Source: Psychrobacillus insolitus (lineage in GTDB: Bacteria; Bacillota; Bacilli; Bacillales_A; Planococcaceae). From it: a stretch of DNA of 64,000 nucleotides. Positions 34,305-42,312 of this stretch are shown here, in pieces. The translations under genes and the position numbers were made by a program. Below the pieces are notes generated by a model. The model was not told the DNA's origin. It ran no database searches and saw only the letters and a program-made list of their open reading frames with translations. Numbering within the stretch: position 1 is the first letter of the stretch; each line of letters opens with the position of its first letter. The DNA lies in contig NZ_QKZI01000005.1 of NCBI RefSeq assembly GCF_003254155.1, positions 115,623 through 179,622 on the forward strand. The letters are read 5' to 3'.

Positions 34305-34333
34305 AAAAGAGCCGTCAATTCGACAGCTCTTTA
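34305..34333. terminator. Orphan terminator in a divergent intergenic region
   Basis: AAAGAGCCGTC pairs with GACAGCTCTTT (one mismatch) around a short loop; on the minus strand CTCTTTT follows. It lies between two genes that diverge, where no terminator is expected. See the 13-codon frame at 34331-34372. Confidence 0.65.
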
Positions 34334-34372
34334 TTTTGGGATATCATAATTTCTAACAGTGCCAGGCTTCAT
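34331..34372 (-). other. Thirteen-codon ORF ending at the orphan terminator
   Basis: On the minus strand AAAGGGTGG precedes ATG (34370-34372) and the frame reads MKPGTVRNYDIPK, then TAA at the base of the terminator hairpin. It could be a tiny peptide, a leader or the remnant of a lost gene. It is upstream of the DUF2339 gene in the same direction. Confidence 0.3.
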
Positions 34373-34462
34373 TTAATCCACCCTTTAGTCTTTAAAATTC
34401 CTTCTTATTGCTATTCAATATATAATAAAAGTAACTTTATGTCCAAATAGGATGGTGAAAAA

Positions 34463-34897
34463 ATGAGAAATCGTGGAGCCACTATTATTATTGAAAACGG
34501 TCGTGTTGCATTAATAAAAAGAACAAAACCTAATAGGACCTATTATGTATTTCCTGGTGGTGGAATTGAAGCTGGCGAAACCCCTGAACAAGCAGCTATT
34601 CGTGAAACGTATGAAGAAATAGGCGTCCATGTGAGAATTCAACGATTGTTTAAAGTATTAAATTACAGCAACACCCAACATTACTATCTTGCTGACATTA
34701 TTGGAGGTACTTTTGGAGTTGGTACTGGAGAAGAGTACACACATCCCTCTCTTGAAAGAGGAGGCTTTGAGCCAATTTGGATGGACCTTCACGACCTTTC
34801 TTCATTCGACGTACGGCCCAAAGAAATTGTAGAAATTATTTCTCTTGATCAAACCCGCTATAGCAAACTTGACTCTGATTCTCCACCTAGTAATTAG
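34463..34897 (+). CDS. Nudix hydrolase
   Basis: A 144-residue protein with an intact Nudix box: G-x5-E-x7-REUxEExGU spans GGIEAGETPEQAAIRETYEE and the following IGV, preceded by the strand AlIKRTKPNRTYYVFPGG. It should hydrolyse a nucleoside diphosphate linked to another group; the substrate is unknown. A GGATGGTG ribosome binding site is at 7 nt. The last codons form one arm of a perfect inverted repeat (34866-34906) that spans the stop codon. Confidence 0.88.
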   Translation: MRNRGATIIIENGRVALIKRTKPNRTYYVFPGGGIEAGETPEQAAIRETYEEIGVHVRIQRLFKVLNYSNTQHYYLADIIGGTFGVGTGEEYTHPSLERGGFEPIWMDLHDLSSFDVRPKEIVEIISLDQTRYSKLDSDSPPSN

Positions 34898-34906
34898 AGT
34901 CAAGTT
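34866..34906. repeat. Inverted repeat across the Nudix stop codon
   Basis: AACTTGACTCT (34866-34876) pairs perfectly with AGAGTCAAGTT (34896-34906) across a 19-nt loop. No T run follows, so it is not a standard terminator. It may be mRNA end protection or chance duplication. Confidence 0.55.
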
Positions 34907-34968
34907 CGATAAGATTGAATCCGATGAAATAAAATGAAACTCCTCTCTTTTTATGCTACTCTTTTCAT

Positions 34969-35442
34969 ATGAAAAAAATAATTCCTCTTCTAATTTTGAT
35001 ATTCATCGTTTTCATTTCATCTGGACAATCAGCTGAACAACAATCACTTGAAACACTACTTACAAAATGGCTTCCAAACAAACCGTTGGAATCCTTTCTT
35101 GCTATTTTTGAAATTCCCTATTGGGGCATTCTCGTTTCTATTGAAGAACGGGGATATTATCCTTTCGTTGAATTTTTGATTCGAAAAGGTACACATTTCG
35201 TTTATTTCGGGATCATAGCACTTGCCGTTTATGCTGCTTTGCCAAAGTTTACATTCCGAACGTTAGCCGCAGGAGTTCTTACGATAGTTTTTGCCATTGT
35301 AGATGAATACCATCAATCATTAACAAGCGGGCGTACCGCTACTGCTCAAGATGTAATGCTAGACACTGCCGGTGCTATTACCGCCCTTCTATTATTAACC
35401 TGTGTTCAATTCATAAAACATAGAAAAACCACTAAAGTCTAA
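34969..35442 (+). CDS. VanZ-like membrane protein
   Basis: A 157-residue protein with four membrane segments and the VanZ signature: RKGTHFVYFGIIALAVYAAL, then VDEYHQSLTSGRTATAQDVM followed by LDTAGAITA. VanZ of enterococci gives low-level teicoplanin resistance, but chromosomal relatives have no proven role. The stretch before the ATG (CTACTCTTTTCAT) has no ribosome binding site, which is unusual here. Upstream in-frame starts are not evident, so translation may be weak or leaderless. Confidence 0.85.
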   Translation: MKKIIPLLILIFIVFISSGQSAEQQSLETLLTKWLPNKPLESFLAIFEIPYWGILVSIEERGYYPFVEFLIRKGTHFVYFGIIALAVYAALPKFTFRTLAAGVLTIVFAIVDEYHQSLTSGRTATAQDVMLDTAGAITALLLLTCVQFIKHRKTTKV

Positions 35443-35460
35443 TCCTTTAGTGGTTTTTTC
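35425..35460 (+). terminator. Terminator of the vanZ-like gene
   Basis: AAAAACCACTAAAG pairs with CTTTAGTGGTTTTTT; its left arm lies in the last codons of the gene. Confidence 0.85.
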
Positions 35461-35641
35461 ATTATTAAACTCACTCATTCTTTTCATATATATGTTCAAA
35501 ATATGTCACAGTTCAACAAATTTCTACAAAATATGACACCTGACACTATTAATCGTAAAGTTGATAGTGTAGATTAGCGTTAACAAGAAACTATTACATT
35601 AAATAAAATTTAATACACTATATAAATAGGAGTTTTTCAAT

Positions 35642-36490
35642 ATGACTAAGAAAATAGCTTGGATTACAGATACCGCTGCTCTATTAGATGAAACTTTCAT
35701 TAAAGAACATAACGTACATGTGTTACCATTAAATATTGTATTTAAAGAAGGCACTTTCAAAGAAACTGTTGATATGACTCATGATGAGTTTTATGACAAA
35801 CTGCGAGATGCAAAAGTTCACCCTAAAACATCTCAGCCTGCTATTGGCGAGATGGTCAAACTTTTTGAGGATTTAAAAAAACAGGGCTATGATTGTGCGG
35901 TAGCTGTTCATGTTTCAAGTGGATTATCTGGCACTTTTGCTAGCTCACATTCAGCGTCACAAATGGCTGATTTTAAAGTTTACACTATTGATTCAAAAAT
36001 CGGCTCATACCCCATGGTTAAAATGATTGAAATTGGACAAAAATTGATTGAAAATGGCACTGATGTAGAAGAAGTAGTTGAACATATTGAAAATATGACT
36101 AAGAATTCCGAGTTATCTTTCATACCATCTAGCCTAAATCAACTGCATAAAAGTGGACGTGTATCAGGTACACAAGCATTTTTAAGTAGTCTATTAAATA
36201 TTAAAGTAGTCATTTCATTCGATAATGGTAGCGTTGTCATGAAAGAAAAAGTTCGTGGAAATAAACGAGCGAAAAAATATGTGACCGATTTACTTAGAAG
36301 TGACATGAAAAAAGCGAATGTCCCAGAAGTCGCAGTCATTAACTGTAACAATCCAAGAGATGCTGAAACCTGGCATGAAGAGCTATTACAGGAATTCCCA
36401 GAGCTAAAAGTAATTGTCCTACCACTCAGTGCTTGCGTTGGTGTACATGCTGGTGAGGGTACTACGGGTCTTAGTTGGGTTAGATACTAA
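35642..36490 (+). CDS. DegV-family fatty-acid-binding protein
   Basis: A 282-residue protein of the DegV/FakB fold. IAWITDTAALLDETFIKEHN, the TSQPAIGEM loop, HVSSGLSGTFASSHSA and the SFIPSSLNQLHKSGRVSGTQ segment are those of the family; SSGLSGT and GRVSG line the fatty-acid pocket. FakB proteins carry fatty acids to FakA for phosphorylation. This one is alone, without a fakA nearby. ATAGGAG ribosome binding site. Monocistronic. Confidence 0.9.
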   Translation: MTKKIAWITDTAALLDETFIKEHNVHVLPLNIVFKEGTFKETVDMTHDEFYDKLRDAKVHPKTSQPAIGEMVKLFEDLKKQGYDCAVAVHVSSGLSGTFASSHSASQMADFKVYTIDSKIGSYPMVKMIEIGQKLIENGTDVEEVVEHIENMTKNSELSFIPSSLNQLHKSGRVSGTQAFLSSLLNIKVVISFDNGSVVMKEKVRGNKRAKKYVTDLLRSDMKKANVPEVAVINCNNPRDAETWHEELLQEFPELKVIVLPLSACVGVHAGEGTTGLSWVRY

Positions 36491-36565
36491 ATCATTTTTT
36501 AGAGACAATTCTAAAAAGGGAGGGATGACGCTCAGAAGTTGTATCTTCTGGAGACCCGCACGATT

Positions 36566-37894
36566 CTATGATTTTCTCTTTGCTAATTGCTGTAATGGAT
36601 CCCAAACACCATTATACGGTGGTGCATAAGCAAGATCTAAATCTAATAAATCAGGTAGCGTCATTTCATGGAAAAGTGCTGTCGCTAGTACATCGATTCT
36701 CTTATCTACACCATTTCCTCCTATTATTTGTCCACCTAAAAGTAATTGGTTCTCTTTACCATAAAGTAGTTTGATCTGCATCATTTGATTTCCAGGGAAG
36801 TACCCAGCAATGTCGGTAGCTTGTTGTATATGAACATCATATGAAATACCTAACTGCTCCGCTTCTTTTTCAGAAAGCCCTGTTTTACCAAGAGATAAAT
36901 TAAAAAACTTCATAATCGATGTCCCAACTATTCCTTTAAATTCTTTTACTTGTCCAACCATATTTAAGCCTGCAAGTCTTCCTTGTTTGTTCGCAGTAGT
37001 GCCGAGAGGGATATAATCATCGATTTGTTTTATCCGGTGGAAATGTGTTGCACAATCTCCAGCTGCATAAATACCTTCCACATTTGTTTCCAAATGACTA
37101 TTTACGACGATTGCACCATTTTTTATTGTTTCAATTCCCGAATCCTTTAGAAATCCTGTCGTTGGATGAACACCTATTGCCAATATTACCAAATCAGTCG
37201 AGTAGCTTCCTTTGTCCGTTATGACAGTGTTCACACGTTTTTCTCCAGTAAATGACTGCACTTCTTCATTGAAAACGACTTCTACGTGATATTTCTTCGC
37301 TTCATCATGTATAAAGGAGGCCATGTCTTCATCAAAAATCTTGGCTAATTGATTGCCACGTTGAATAATTCGAACTTTTTTTCCGATTTCCGATAAATTC
37401 TCTGCCATTTCAAGCCCTATATAGCCCCCACCAATAATTGTTACATGCTGGACATCATCTAAATCTGCAAGAATAGCCTCTGTATTTGGTATTGTTTTAA
37501 TCGTATGAATGCCTTTTAAATGGATTCCCTCTAAGTTTAGGATGTTCTGATTTGCTCCAGTCGCTATTAATAAGCGATCGTATTTTATGTTAAATGTATC
37601 TCTTGTTTGCAAAATTTGTCCTGACACTGTTTTCTTTGTCGGATCAACTTTCAGTACTTCATAACCTGTTTTTGCATCAATTCCATATTTACTTCGAAAC
37701 GACTCTACACTTCTTGCAATAACATCTGTTGAAGATGGGATATGTCCACCTATTACGTAAGGTAGCCCACATTGTCCATATGAATAGATCTGCCCTTTTT
37801 CTAACGTAGTTACTTTTGCATTTTTATCATTTCTTACAATTTCCATGGCTGCACTCATTCCTGCAGCATCTCCACCAATAATTACGTAATGCAT
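36566..37894 (-). CDS. FAD-dependent pyridine nucleotide-disulfide oxidoreductase (CoA-disulfide reductase / NADH oxidase type)
   Basis: A 442-residue flavoprotein. The FAD motif VIIGGDAAGMSAA is at the N-terminus, the single redox cysteine lies in YSYGQCGLPYVIGG (Cys42), the NAD motif is VTIIGGGYIGLEMAENL and GVHPTTGFL follows. The single active cysteine groups it with CoA-disulfide reductases and NADH oxidases rather than CxxxxC reductases. It would keep CoA reduced or consume oxygen. ATG 37894 lies 4 nt behind GGAGGGGAAG, so the earlier ATG at 37912 is rejected. It converges on degV. Confidence 0.85.
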   Translation of the reverse strand: MHYVIIGGDAAGMSAAMEIVRNDKNAKVTTLEKGQIYSYGQCGLPYVIGGHIPSSTDVIARSVESFRSKYGIDAKTGYEVLKVDPTKKTVSGQILQTRDTFNIKYDRLLIATGANQNILNLEGIHLKGIHTIKTIPNTEAILADLDDVQHVTIIGGGYIGLEMAENLSEIGKKVRIIQRGNQLAKIFDEDMASFIHDEAKKYHVEVVFNEEVQSFTGEKRVNTVITDKGSYSTDLVILAIGVHPTTGFLKDSGIETIKNGAIVVNSHLETNVEGIYAAGDCATHFHRIKQIDDYIPLGTTANKQGRLAGLNMVGQVKEFKGIVGTSIMKFFNLSLGKTGLSEKEAEQLGISYDVHIQQATDIAGYFPGNQMMQIKLLYGKENQLLLGGQIIGGNGVDKRIDVLATALFHEMTLPDLLDLDLAYAPPYNGVWDPLQQLAKRKS

Positions 37895-38071
37895 TAATCT
37901 TCCCCTCCACATTATAAGTATTTACAATTATTACCCATTTAAATAGATACTGAAACTAAAATATCCAATCCTCACTAAACCATTAAGAACTTAAATTGAG
38001 TTATGGTTTTGATAGGAGTAGAATTAAATTATCAATTTATTATGAGACGACTAGTTAAGGAGATTGTGTAG

Positions 38072-39229
38072 ATGAAGAAACTATTTATTAAAAATGAAAC
38101 ACAACAAAATTGGTTAGATCGACTATTTGAATTAAAAGAAAAATTTACAAGTAAATCAGCTGAAATTGATGAACTATCTATTTTCCCTAAAGAAAACATT
38201 CAAGATTTAGTGAGTCTTGGCTATTCAAGTGTTACATTACCTAAAGAGTATAATGGCGAAGGTCTTACTGTTTACGACATGGTCCTTCTACAAGAAACAA
38301 TTGCAAGCTACGATGCAAACACTGCCTTATCAATTGGATGGAGTTTGGGAGTAGTTGGAGACCTCTTCGAGAATAAACTTTGGACTCAGGATAAATTAAA
38401 TTTCTTTGCAAAAGAAATTTTGAATGGAGCCCTAGTAAACCGCTCTGTAAGTGAAACACAAACGGGTAGTCCGACACGAGGCGGTCGTCCCGGTACAGCT
38501 GCAGTAAAAGATGGGAATAATTGGGTACTTAATGGAAGGAAAATATTCACAACTGCCTCACCTGTATTAACATACTTTTTAACTTCCGCTTGGATTGAAG
38601 AAGAACAAAAAGTTGGCTTCTTCCTTATTCATCGAGATACAGAAGGGGTTTCTATAGAAGATACTTGGGATGTTATCTCCATGCGGGGTACAAGTAGCAA
38701 TGACTTAATCCTTAAGGATGTTGTTGTTCATGAATCAGATTTAGTAGAACTCCCTGAATTTTCAAGTGGGGGGAAACCCAATGGCTGGTTACTTCATATT
38801 CCAGCTACTTATCTTGGAGTTGCACAAGCTGCTCGTGATTACGCAGTTCACTTCGCTAATACGCATGCGCCGAATAGCTTAAATGGACCAATTGCAAAGT
38901 TACCTAATGTTCAACAACTAATAGGTGAAATTGACTTAGAACTAACAAAAGCTAGATTTATAATATATGGGGTTGCTTCTGCATATGACAATGAAAGTTC
39001 TAGGAACTTATTGTCCAATGAAATTGGCGCTGCCAAACATATTGTGACAAATTCAGCCATTACAATCGTCGATAAAGCAATGCGTTTAGTTGGAGCAAAA
39101 AGCTTACAACGAACAAATCCATTACAGCGCTACTACAGGGATGTTCGTGCAGGACTACATAACCCTCCTATGGATGACATGACAATAAAAAAATTAGCTT
39201 TAACAGCTCTTGAAGAAGACCTACAATAA
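38072..39229 (+). CDS. Acyl-CoA dehydrogenase family protein (YdbM-like)
   Basis: A 385-residue flavoprotein of the acyl-CoA dehydrogenase superfamily. Visible are LVSLGYSSVTLPKEYNGEGL, the FAD-contact region SVSETQTGSPTRGG, WVLNGRKIFTT, then the C-terminal helical domain with VDKAMRLVGAKSLQRTNPLQ and YRDVRAGLHNPP. The usual catalytic glutamate region is not obvious, and the final RDVRAGLHNPPMDDMT pattern is that of the YdbM / DszC-like subgroup, so the substrate may not be an acyl-CoA. TAAGGAG ribosome binding site. Bidirectional terminator behind it. Confidence 0.8.
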   Translation: MKKLFIKNETQQNWLDRLFELKEKFTSKSAEIDELSIFPKENIQDLVSLGYSSVTLPKEYNGEGLTVYDMVLLQETIASYDANTALSIGWSLGVVGDLFENKLWTQDKLNFFAKEILNGALVNRSVSETQTGSPTRGGRPGTAAVKDGNNWVLNGRKIFTTASPVLTYFLTSAWIEEEQKVGFFLIHRDTEGVSIEDTWDVISMRGTSSNDLILKDVVVHESDLVELPEFSSGGKPNGWLLHIPATYLGVAQAARDYAVHFANTHAPNSLNGPIAKLPNVQQLIGEIDLELTKARFIIYGVASAYDNESSRNLLSNEIGAAKHIVTNSAITIVDKAMRLVGAKSLQRTNPLQRYYRDVRAGLHNPPMDDMTIKKLALTALEEDLQ

Positions 39230-39230
39230 T

Positions 39231-39266
39231 AAAACCGGATGGAGACTAGTGTCTCCATCCGGTTTT
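39231..39266. terminator. Bidirectional terminator between the ydbM-like and HhH genes
   Basis: AAAACCGGATGGAGAC pairs perfectly with GTCTCCATCCGGTTTT around a TAGT loop. Confidence 0.9.
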
Positions 39267-39267
39267 A

Positions 39268-39471
39268 TTATTTTTTCTGTGCAAATGATAATCCTTTTGC
39301 CTCAAGAGCAGCTTGAAGTTTCGTGAAAGCATTTTTCCCAATACCATGTAGCTCCATAATCTCTGCTACTGTAAACTTCGATAATTGCTCCCAGTTTTCA
39401 ACATTTGCTCTTGCAAGTGCTCTTTGCGCAGGCTTTGCGAGTATTTTTTCAAAACCATTTTGGTTGATCAT
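39268..39471 (-). CDS. Small helix-hairpin-helix / RNA polymerase alpha-CTD-like protein
   Basis: A 67-residue protein. The ALARANVENWEQLSKFTVAE then IMELHGIGKNAFTKLQAALE layout is the tandem helix-hairpin-helix seen in the C-terminal domain of the RNA polymerase alpha subunit and related DNA-binding modules. The GIGKNA turn would contact DNA backbone. GAGGTGAGA ribosome binding site. It lies 23 nt behind fabI, so it may be the second gene of that transcript. Function unknown. Confidence 0.7.
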   Translation of the reverse strand: MINQNGFEKILAKPAQRALARANVENWEQLSKFTVAEIMELHGIGKNAFTKLQAALEAKGLSFAQKK

Positions 39472-39494
39472 CGCATTCTCACCTCTTTTTGAGG

Positions 39495-40274
39495 TTACCC
39501 CATAATATTATATCCAGCATCCACGTACACGATTTCTCCTGTTACGCCACTTGATAAATTACTTAGAAGTGCAACAGTCATGTCCCCTACTTCTTCTTGT
39601 GTCACATTACGTTTTAACGGAGCTGTTTCCTCAATTTTATGCAAGATTGTGTTAAAAGAAGAAATGCCCTTCGCAGCTAATGTACGAACTGCTCCAGCAG
39701 AAATGGCATTGACACGAATATTATTTTTCCCTAGATCTAACGCCAAGTATTTAACAGAAGCTTCTAATGATGCTTTTGCAATTCCCATCACGTTATATCC
39801 TTCTAATACACGCTCAGCTCCTAGATAAGTCATTGTTACTAGAGAACCGCCTTCTGTCATGAATGGAGATGCTTCTCTTGCTGCAGCAATAAGTGAATAT
39901 GCACTCGTATCTTGTGCAAATGCATAACCATCTCTAGATGTATTGATAAAGTCTCCTTTTAAATCTTCTGCATGAGCAAAAGCAACAGAGTGTACAACAC
40001 CGTGGATTACTCCCGCTTCTTTTCCTATATGTTGGAAAGCAGCTTTTATACTTTCATCGCTATTTACGTCGCATTCAACTATTAACTTCGCTTCTAAACT
40101 ATTATCCTTCAATAACTTTTCCAGCTTTCCTAAAGAACGCTCTTTACGGTAAGTAAAAATAACATTTGCTCCTACTTCAAAAAGGGACTTTGCAACTCCC
40201 CAAGCTAGGCTACGTTCATTTGCAACACCCATTACGACAATATTCTTATCTTTCAATTGAATTAAGTCTCTCAT
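39495..40274 (-). CDS. fabI: Enoyl-[acyl-carrier-protein] reductase (NADH)
   Basis: A 259-residue short-chain dehydrogenase-like enzyme catalysing the last reduction of each fatty-acid elongation round. The cofactor loop GVANERSLAWGVA, the Tyr-x6-Lys pair in YNVMGIAKASLEASVKYLA and the RVNAISAGAVRTLA segment identify FabI. It is the target of triclosan. CTGGAGGT ribosome binding site. The promoter region carries a FapR operator (40315-40331). Confidence 0.93.
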   Translation of the reverse strand: MRDLIQLKDKNIVVMGVANERSLAWGVAKSLFEVGANVIFTYRKERSLGKLEKLLKDNSLEAKLIVECDVNSDESIKAAFQHIGKEAGVIHGVVHSVAFAHAEDLKGDFINTSRDGYAFAQDTSAYSLIAAAREASPFMTEGGSLVTMTYLGAERVLEGYNVMGIAKASLEASVKYLALDLGKNNIRVNAISAGAVRTLAAKGISSFNTILHKIEETAPLKRNVTQEEVGDMTVALLSNLSSGVTGEIVYVDAGYNIMG

Positions 40275-40301
40275 AAGTACCTCCAGTTATTTTTCTACTA
40301 T

Positions 40302-40331
40302 ATTATACCTAATATTAGTACCAGTTACTAA
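40302..40331 (-). promoter_or_regulatory. fabI promoter with FapR operator
   Basis: TTAGTACCAGTTACTAA (40315-40331) matches the known FapR site TTAGTACCTRNTACTAA closely. On the minus strand a TATAAT (40302-40307) follows, and the operator covers the -35 position and spacer. FapR would repress fabI until malonyl-CoA rises. Confidence 0.85.
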
Positions 40332-40390
40332 ATTTATCATAACATATTTGATTTGTTTTGTACTATTCAATTTATCTTTTTAGGAGTTTT

Positions 40391-40406
40391 GAAAACGATC
40401 GTTTTC
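40391..40406. promoter_or_regulatory. Perfect 16-bp palindrome upstream of fabI
   Basis: GAAAACGATCGTTTTC is perfectly symmetric and lies about 60 bp beyond the FapR site, just before repeat copy C. It looks like an operator for an unknown dimeric regulator, but no regulator gene is adjacent. Confidence 0.45.
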
Positions 40407-40441
40407 CCAGAACGTCGCACAGATACTAATGACAGGATTAC

Positions 40442-40594
40442 CGAGAAAAGCGCAAGCGCCTATCACTGCCCCGACAGGCAAATGTGGAATCACGAGGAGG
40501 CAGCTCCTCAGCCACCGCAGTGATTCCACATTTGACCCCGAGGGGCAAGGCGCTGGAGCTAGACATATTATGCAGAAATTTTATATACTTTCTT
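40442..40594. repeat. Dispersed palindromic repeat, copy C (full length)
   Basis: A GAGAAAAGCGCAAGCGCCTA left end and the right end GGCGCTGGAGCTAGACATAT, continuing to TGCAGAAATTTTATATACTT, flank nested inverted repeats: TGTGGAATCAC / GTGATTCCACA and the inner AGGAGGCAGCTCCT. It is nearly the same as copy D, with compensating changes inside the palindrome. Confidence 0.85.
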
Positions 40595-40601
40595 ATCCTC
40601 A

Positions 40602-40640
40602 AAAAAAGGGACTTGAGCAATGAAGCTCAAATCCCTTTTT
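40602..40640 (-). terminator. Terminator of tatA
   Basis: On the minus strand AAAGGGATTTGAGC / GCTCAAGTCCCTTT is followed by TTTTGAGG. It lies just beyond the tatA stop codon. Confidence 0.85.
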
Positions 40641-40643
40641 GTA

Positions 40644-40847
40644 CTAGTCTTTCTTTTTTACTTCTGCATCTTTATCATCTAATTTGAATTCGACTGCTAC
40701 ATCGTCAACAATACCTTTTGTAGAGTTTTTAAATTCCTTCAATGTTTCTCCAGCTGCTCTACCTAACTGAGGTAATTTGGCCGGGCCAAAGACGATTAAT
40801 GCAATGATAAGTATAATTATTAAACCTGGTACGCCGATATTTGGCAT
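40644..40847 (-). CDS. tatA: Sec-independent (Tat) protein translocase subunit TatA
   Basis: A 67-residue protein: a short membrane helix ([19 protein letters not shown]), the [20 protein letters not shown] amphipathic helix and a charged tail. TatA oligomers form the passage for folded proteins with twin-arginine signals. Start ATG 40847 follows GGGGGGAAA. No tatC is next to it. Divergent from a gene cluster that encodes a Tat substrate (41511-42266), so this is probably a dedicated TatA. Confidence 0.93.
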   Translation of the reverse strand: MPNIGVPGLIIILIIALIVFGPAKLPQLGRAAGETLKEFKNSTKGIVDDVAVEFKLDDKDAEVKKKD

Positions 40848-40862
40848 GGTATTTCCCCCCAT

Positions 40863-41173
40863 TGTTGTTTATTTATCAATTGGCGAATATGCAATAAGTT
40901 GTTGTTATTTAAAAATATAAGGTGTCTTGTATCAATTACACATTATACTCCTTCGTTTCAATTTGTAAATACAAGTGTTACGAATGTTATCACCAGAAAA
41001 TAACAAACATTCATTTTAAAAACAAATGTGAAAGAAGTGTGTACAAATTGTTAAGCATATGTGTACAAGTTATGAAGGAAGTGTAGTAGAATGAGTGAGG
41101 TTGTTTTGTATCACTATTTTTTTGATTACTAAAAATACTAAATCTGCTTTTTTTAAGAGAAAGGAAAAGAAAT
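40863..41173. other. Divergent region between tatA and the Tat-substrate cluster
   Basis: Apart from the tatA ribosome binding site, I see an imperfect hairpin (40982-41012; GAATGTTAT / ATAACAaacATTC) and two direct copies of TGTGTACAA (about 41037 and 41061) 24 bp apart. These could be binding sites for a regulator of both directions. No gene is visible. Confidence 0.4.
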
Positions 41174-41431
41174 TTGACACAGTACAATTTGGAAGAAATG
41201 AAAATTCTAAATCAAATGCTACTTGCATTATTTATAGTGGCTGATTTTGCATTATTTCTATTCTTCACTAATAACGCCTTTCCATGGTTTGCATTATTAG
41301 GCTCAGGAATTGGTCTTTCTATTATCGTTCTATGCTGGACAGGAAATAAACATACATACTTTATTGCCTCTTTACTCGTATTTACTGCTTTATTTTCTAT
41401 CGTATATAACTGGCAATCAATTGTTCACTAA
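41174..41431 (+). CDS. Small membrane protein of unknown function
   Basis: An 85-residue protein with three hydrophobic segments (about residues 12-30, 36-53 and 60-78) and no recognised family. TTG start at 41174 behind AAAGGAAAAG. It lies 79 nt before the gluconate-dehydrogenase-like genes in the same direction, so it may be the first gene of their transcript. A membrane anchor or electron-transfer partner for the flavoprotein is conceivable but not shown. Confidence 0.55.
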   Translation: MTQYNLEEMKILNQMLLALFIVADFALFLFFTNNAFPWFALLGSGIGLSIIVLCWTGNKHTYFIASLLVFTALFSIVYNWQSIVH

Positions 41432-41510
41432 ACAGATTTTTAAAATTCCATATTTACCTAGTTAAGTATATTAATAGACTATTTAATCATTTCAATCAGG
41501 AGGTTTTATA

Positions 41511-42266
41511 ATGTCAGAAAAAAATGTTCCAATTTTAGATAAGCGTTCTTCTAGACGTACTTTCATCAAAAATTCTGGATTAACAGTTGGTGGGGTAGTC
41601 CTAGGTGGGGCACTTGGATCACTTTTAGGAAAAGATTCCTCTACACAAACTCAAGAAACAGCTGTACACTCCGAAGCCACTGCTTCTAATGCAAACATCG
41701 CTTTAATGTACTTTACACCTGATCAGTATCGTATAACGGAGGCTGCTTCTGAGAGAATTTTCCCGAAAGATGAAAACGGTCCCGGAGCGAAAGAATTACT
41801 TGTTGCCTATTATATTGACCACCAACTTTCAGGTGCGTGGGGAATGGGATCAAAAGAATATTCATCTGGTCCTTTCTTCCCTGGTGAAGCTACTCAAGGC
41901 TATCAAGGTCGTCAAAACCGTCAACAAATCTTCGAAATTGGTTTAAAAGGAATAGAAGATCAAAGCTTAAAAACATATGAAAAGTCTTTCATAGATCTTT
42001 CAGAAGAAGAACAAGATGCAATATTATCCGAGTTCGCTGATGGAAACGTGAAGCTTAAAGGAATATCTTCCGCTCACTTCTTCGGAGTCCTAAGAACAGC
42101 AACAATTGAAGGTGCTTACGCTGATCCATTATACGGTGGTAATGCAAATATGGAAGGTTGGAAGATGAAAAACTTCCCAGGCCATCAGATGAGCTTTGTT
42201 AATATCATTGAAAAAGAATTTACTAAGATTGAACCAATGGCATTAAACTCTCAGCACAAACATTAA
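41511..42266 (+). CDS. Gluconate 2-dehydrogenase subunit 3 family protein with Tat signal
   Basis: A 251-residue protein. Residues 11-35 hold a twin-arginine signal (SRRTFIK, then a glycine-rich hydrophobic segment), so it is exported folded, probably together with its partner flavoprotein. The mature part (FTPDQYRITEAASERIFPKD and GPGAKELLVAYYIDHQLSGA) is the gluconate_2-dh3 domain, the small subunit of membrane-bound gluconate or related sugar-acid dehydrogenases. CAGGAGG ribosome binding site. 46 nt upstream of the GMC gene; tatA is divergent. Confidence 0.88.
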   Translation: MSEKNVPILDKRSSRRTFIKNSGLTVGGVVLGGALGSLLGKDSSTQTQETAVHSEATASNANIALMYFTPDQYRITEAASERIFPKDENGPGAKELLVAYYIDHQLSGAWGMGSKEYSSGPFFPGEATQGYQGRQNRQQIFEIGLKGIEDQSLKTYEKSFIDLSEEEQDAILSEFADGNVKLKGISSAHFFGVLRTATIEGAYADPLYGGNANMEGWKMKNFPGHQMSFVNIIEKEFTKIEPMALNSQHKH

Positions 42267-42312
42267 TAGAATCGTAATAATATAGAGATTGACGATTGAG
42301 GAGGAAATAATA

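Noticed and set aside
36414..36629. Open frame overlapping the ends of degV and the oxidoreductase gene
   Set aside because: A shadow of two convergent genes. An internal ATG with GGGAGGG is present, but the frame soon runs antisense into the oxidoreductase coding sequence.
40429..40687. Short frames over repeat copy C on both strands
   Set aside because: Products of the palindromic GC-rich repeat, seen similarly over copy D (52785-52970).
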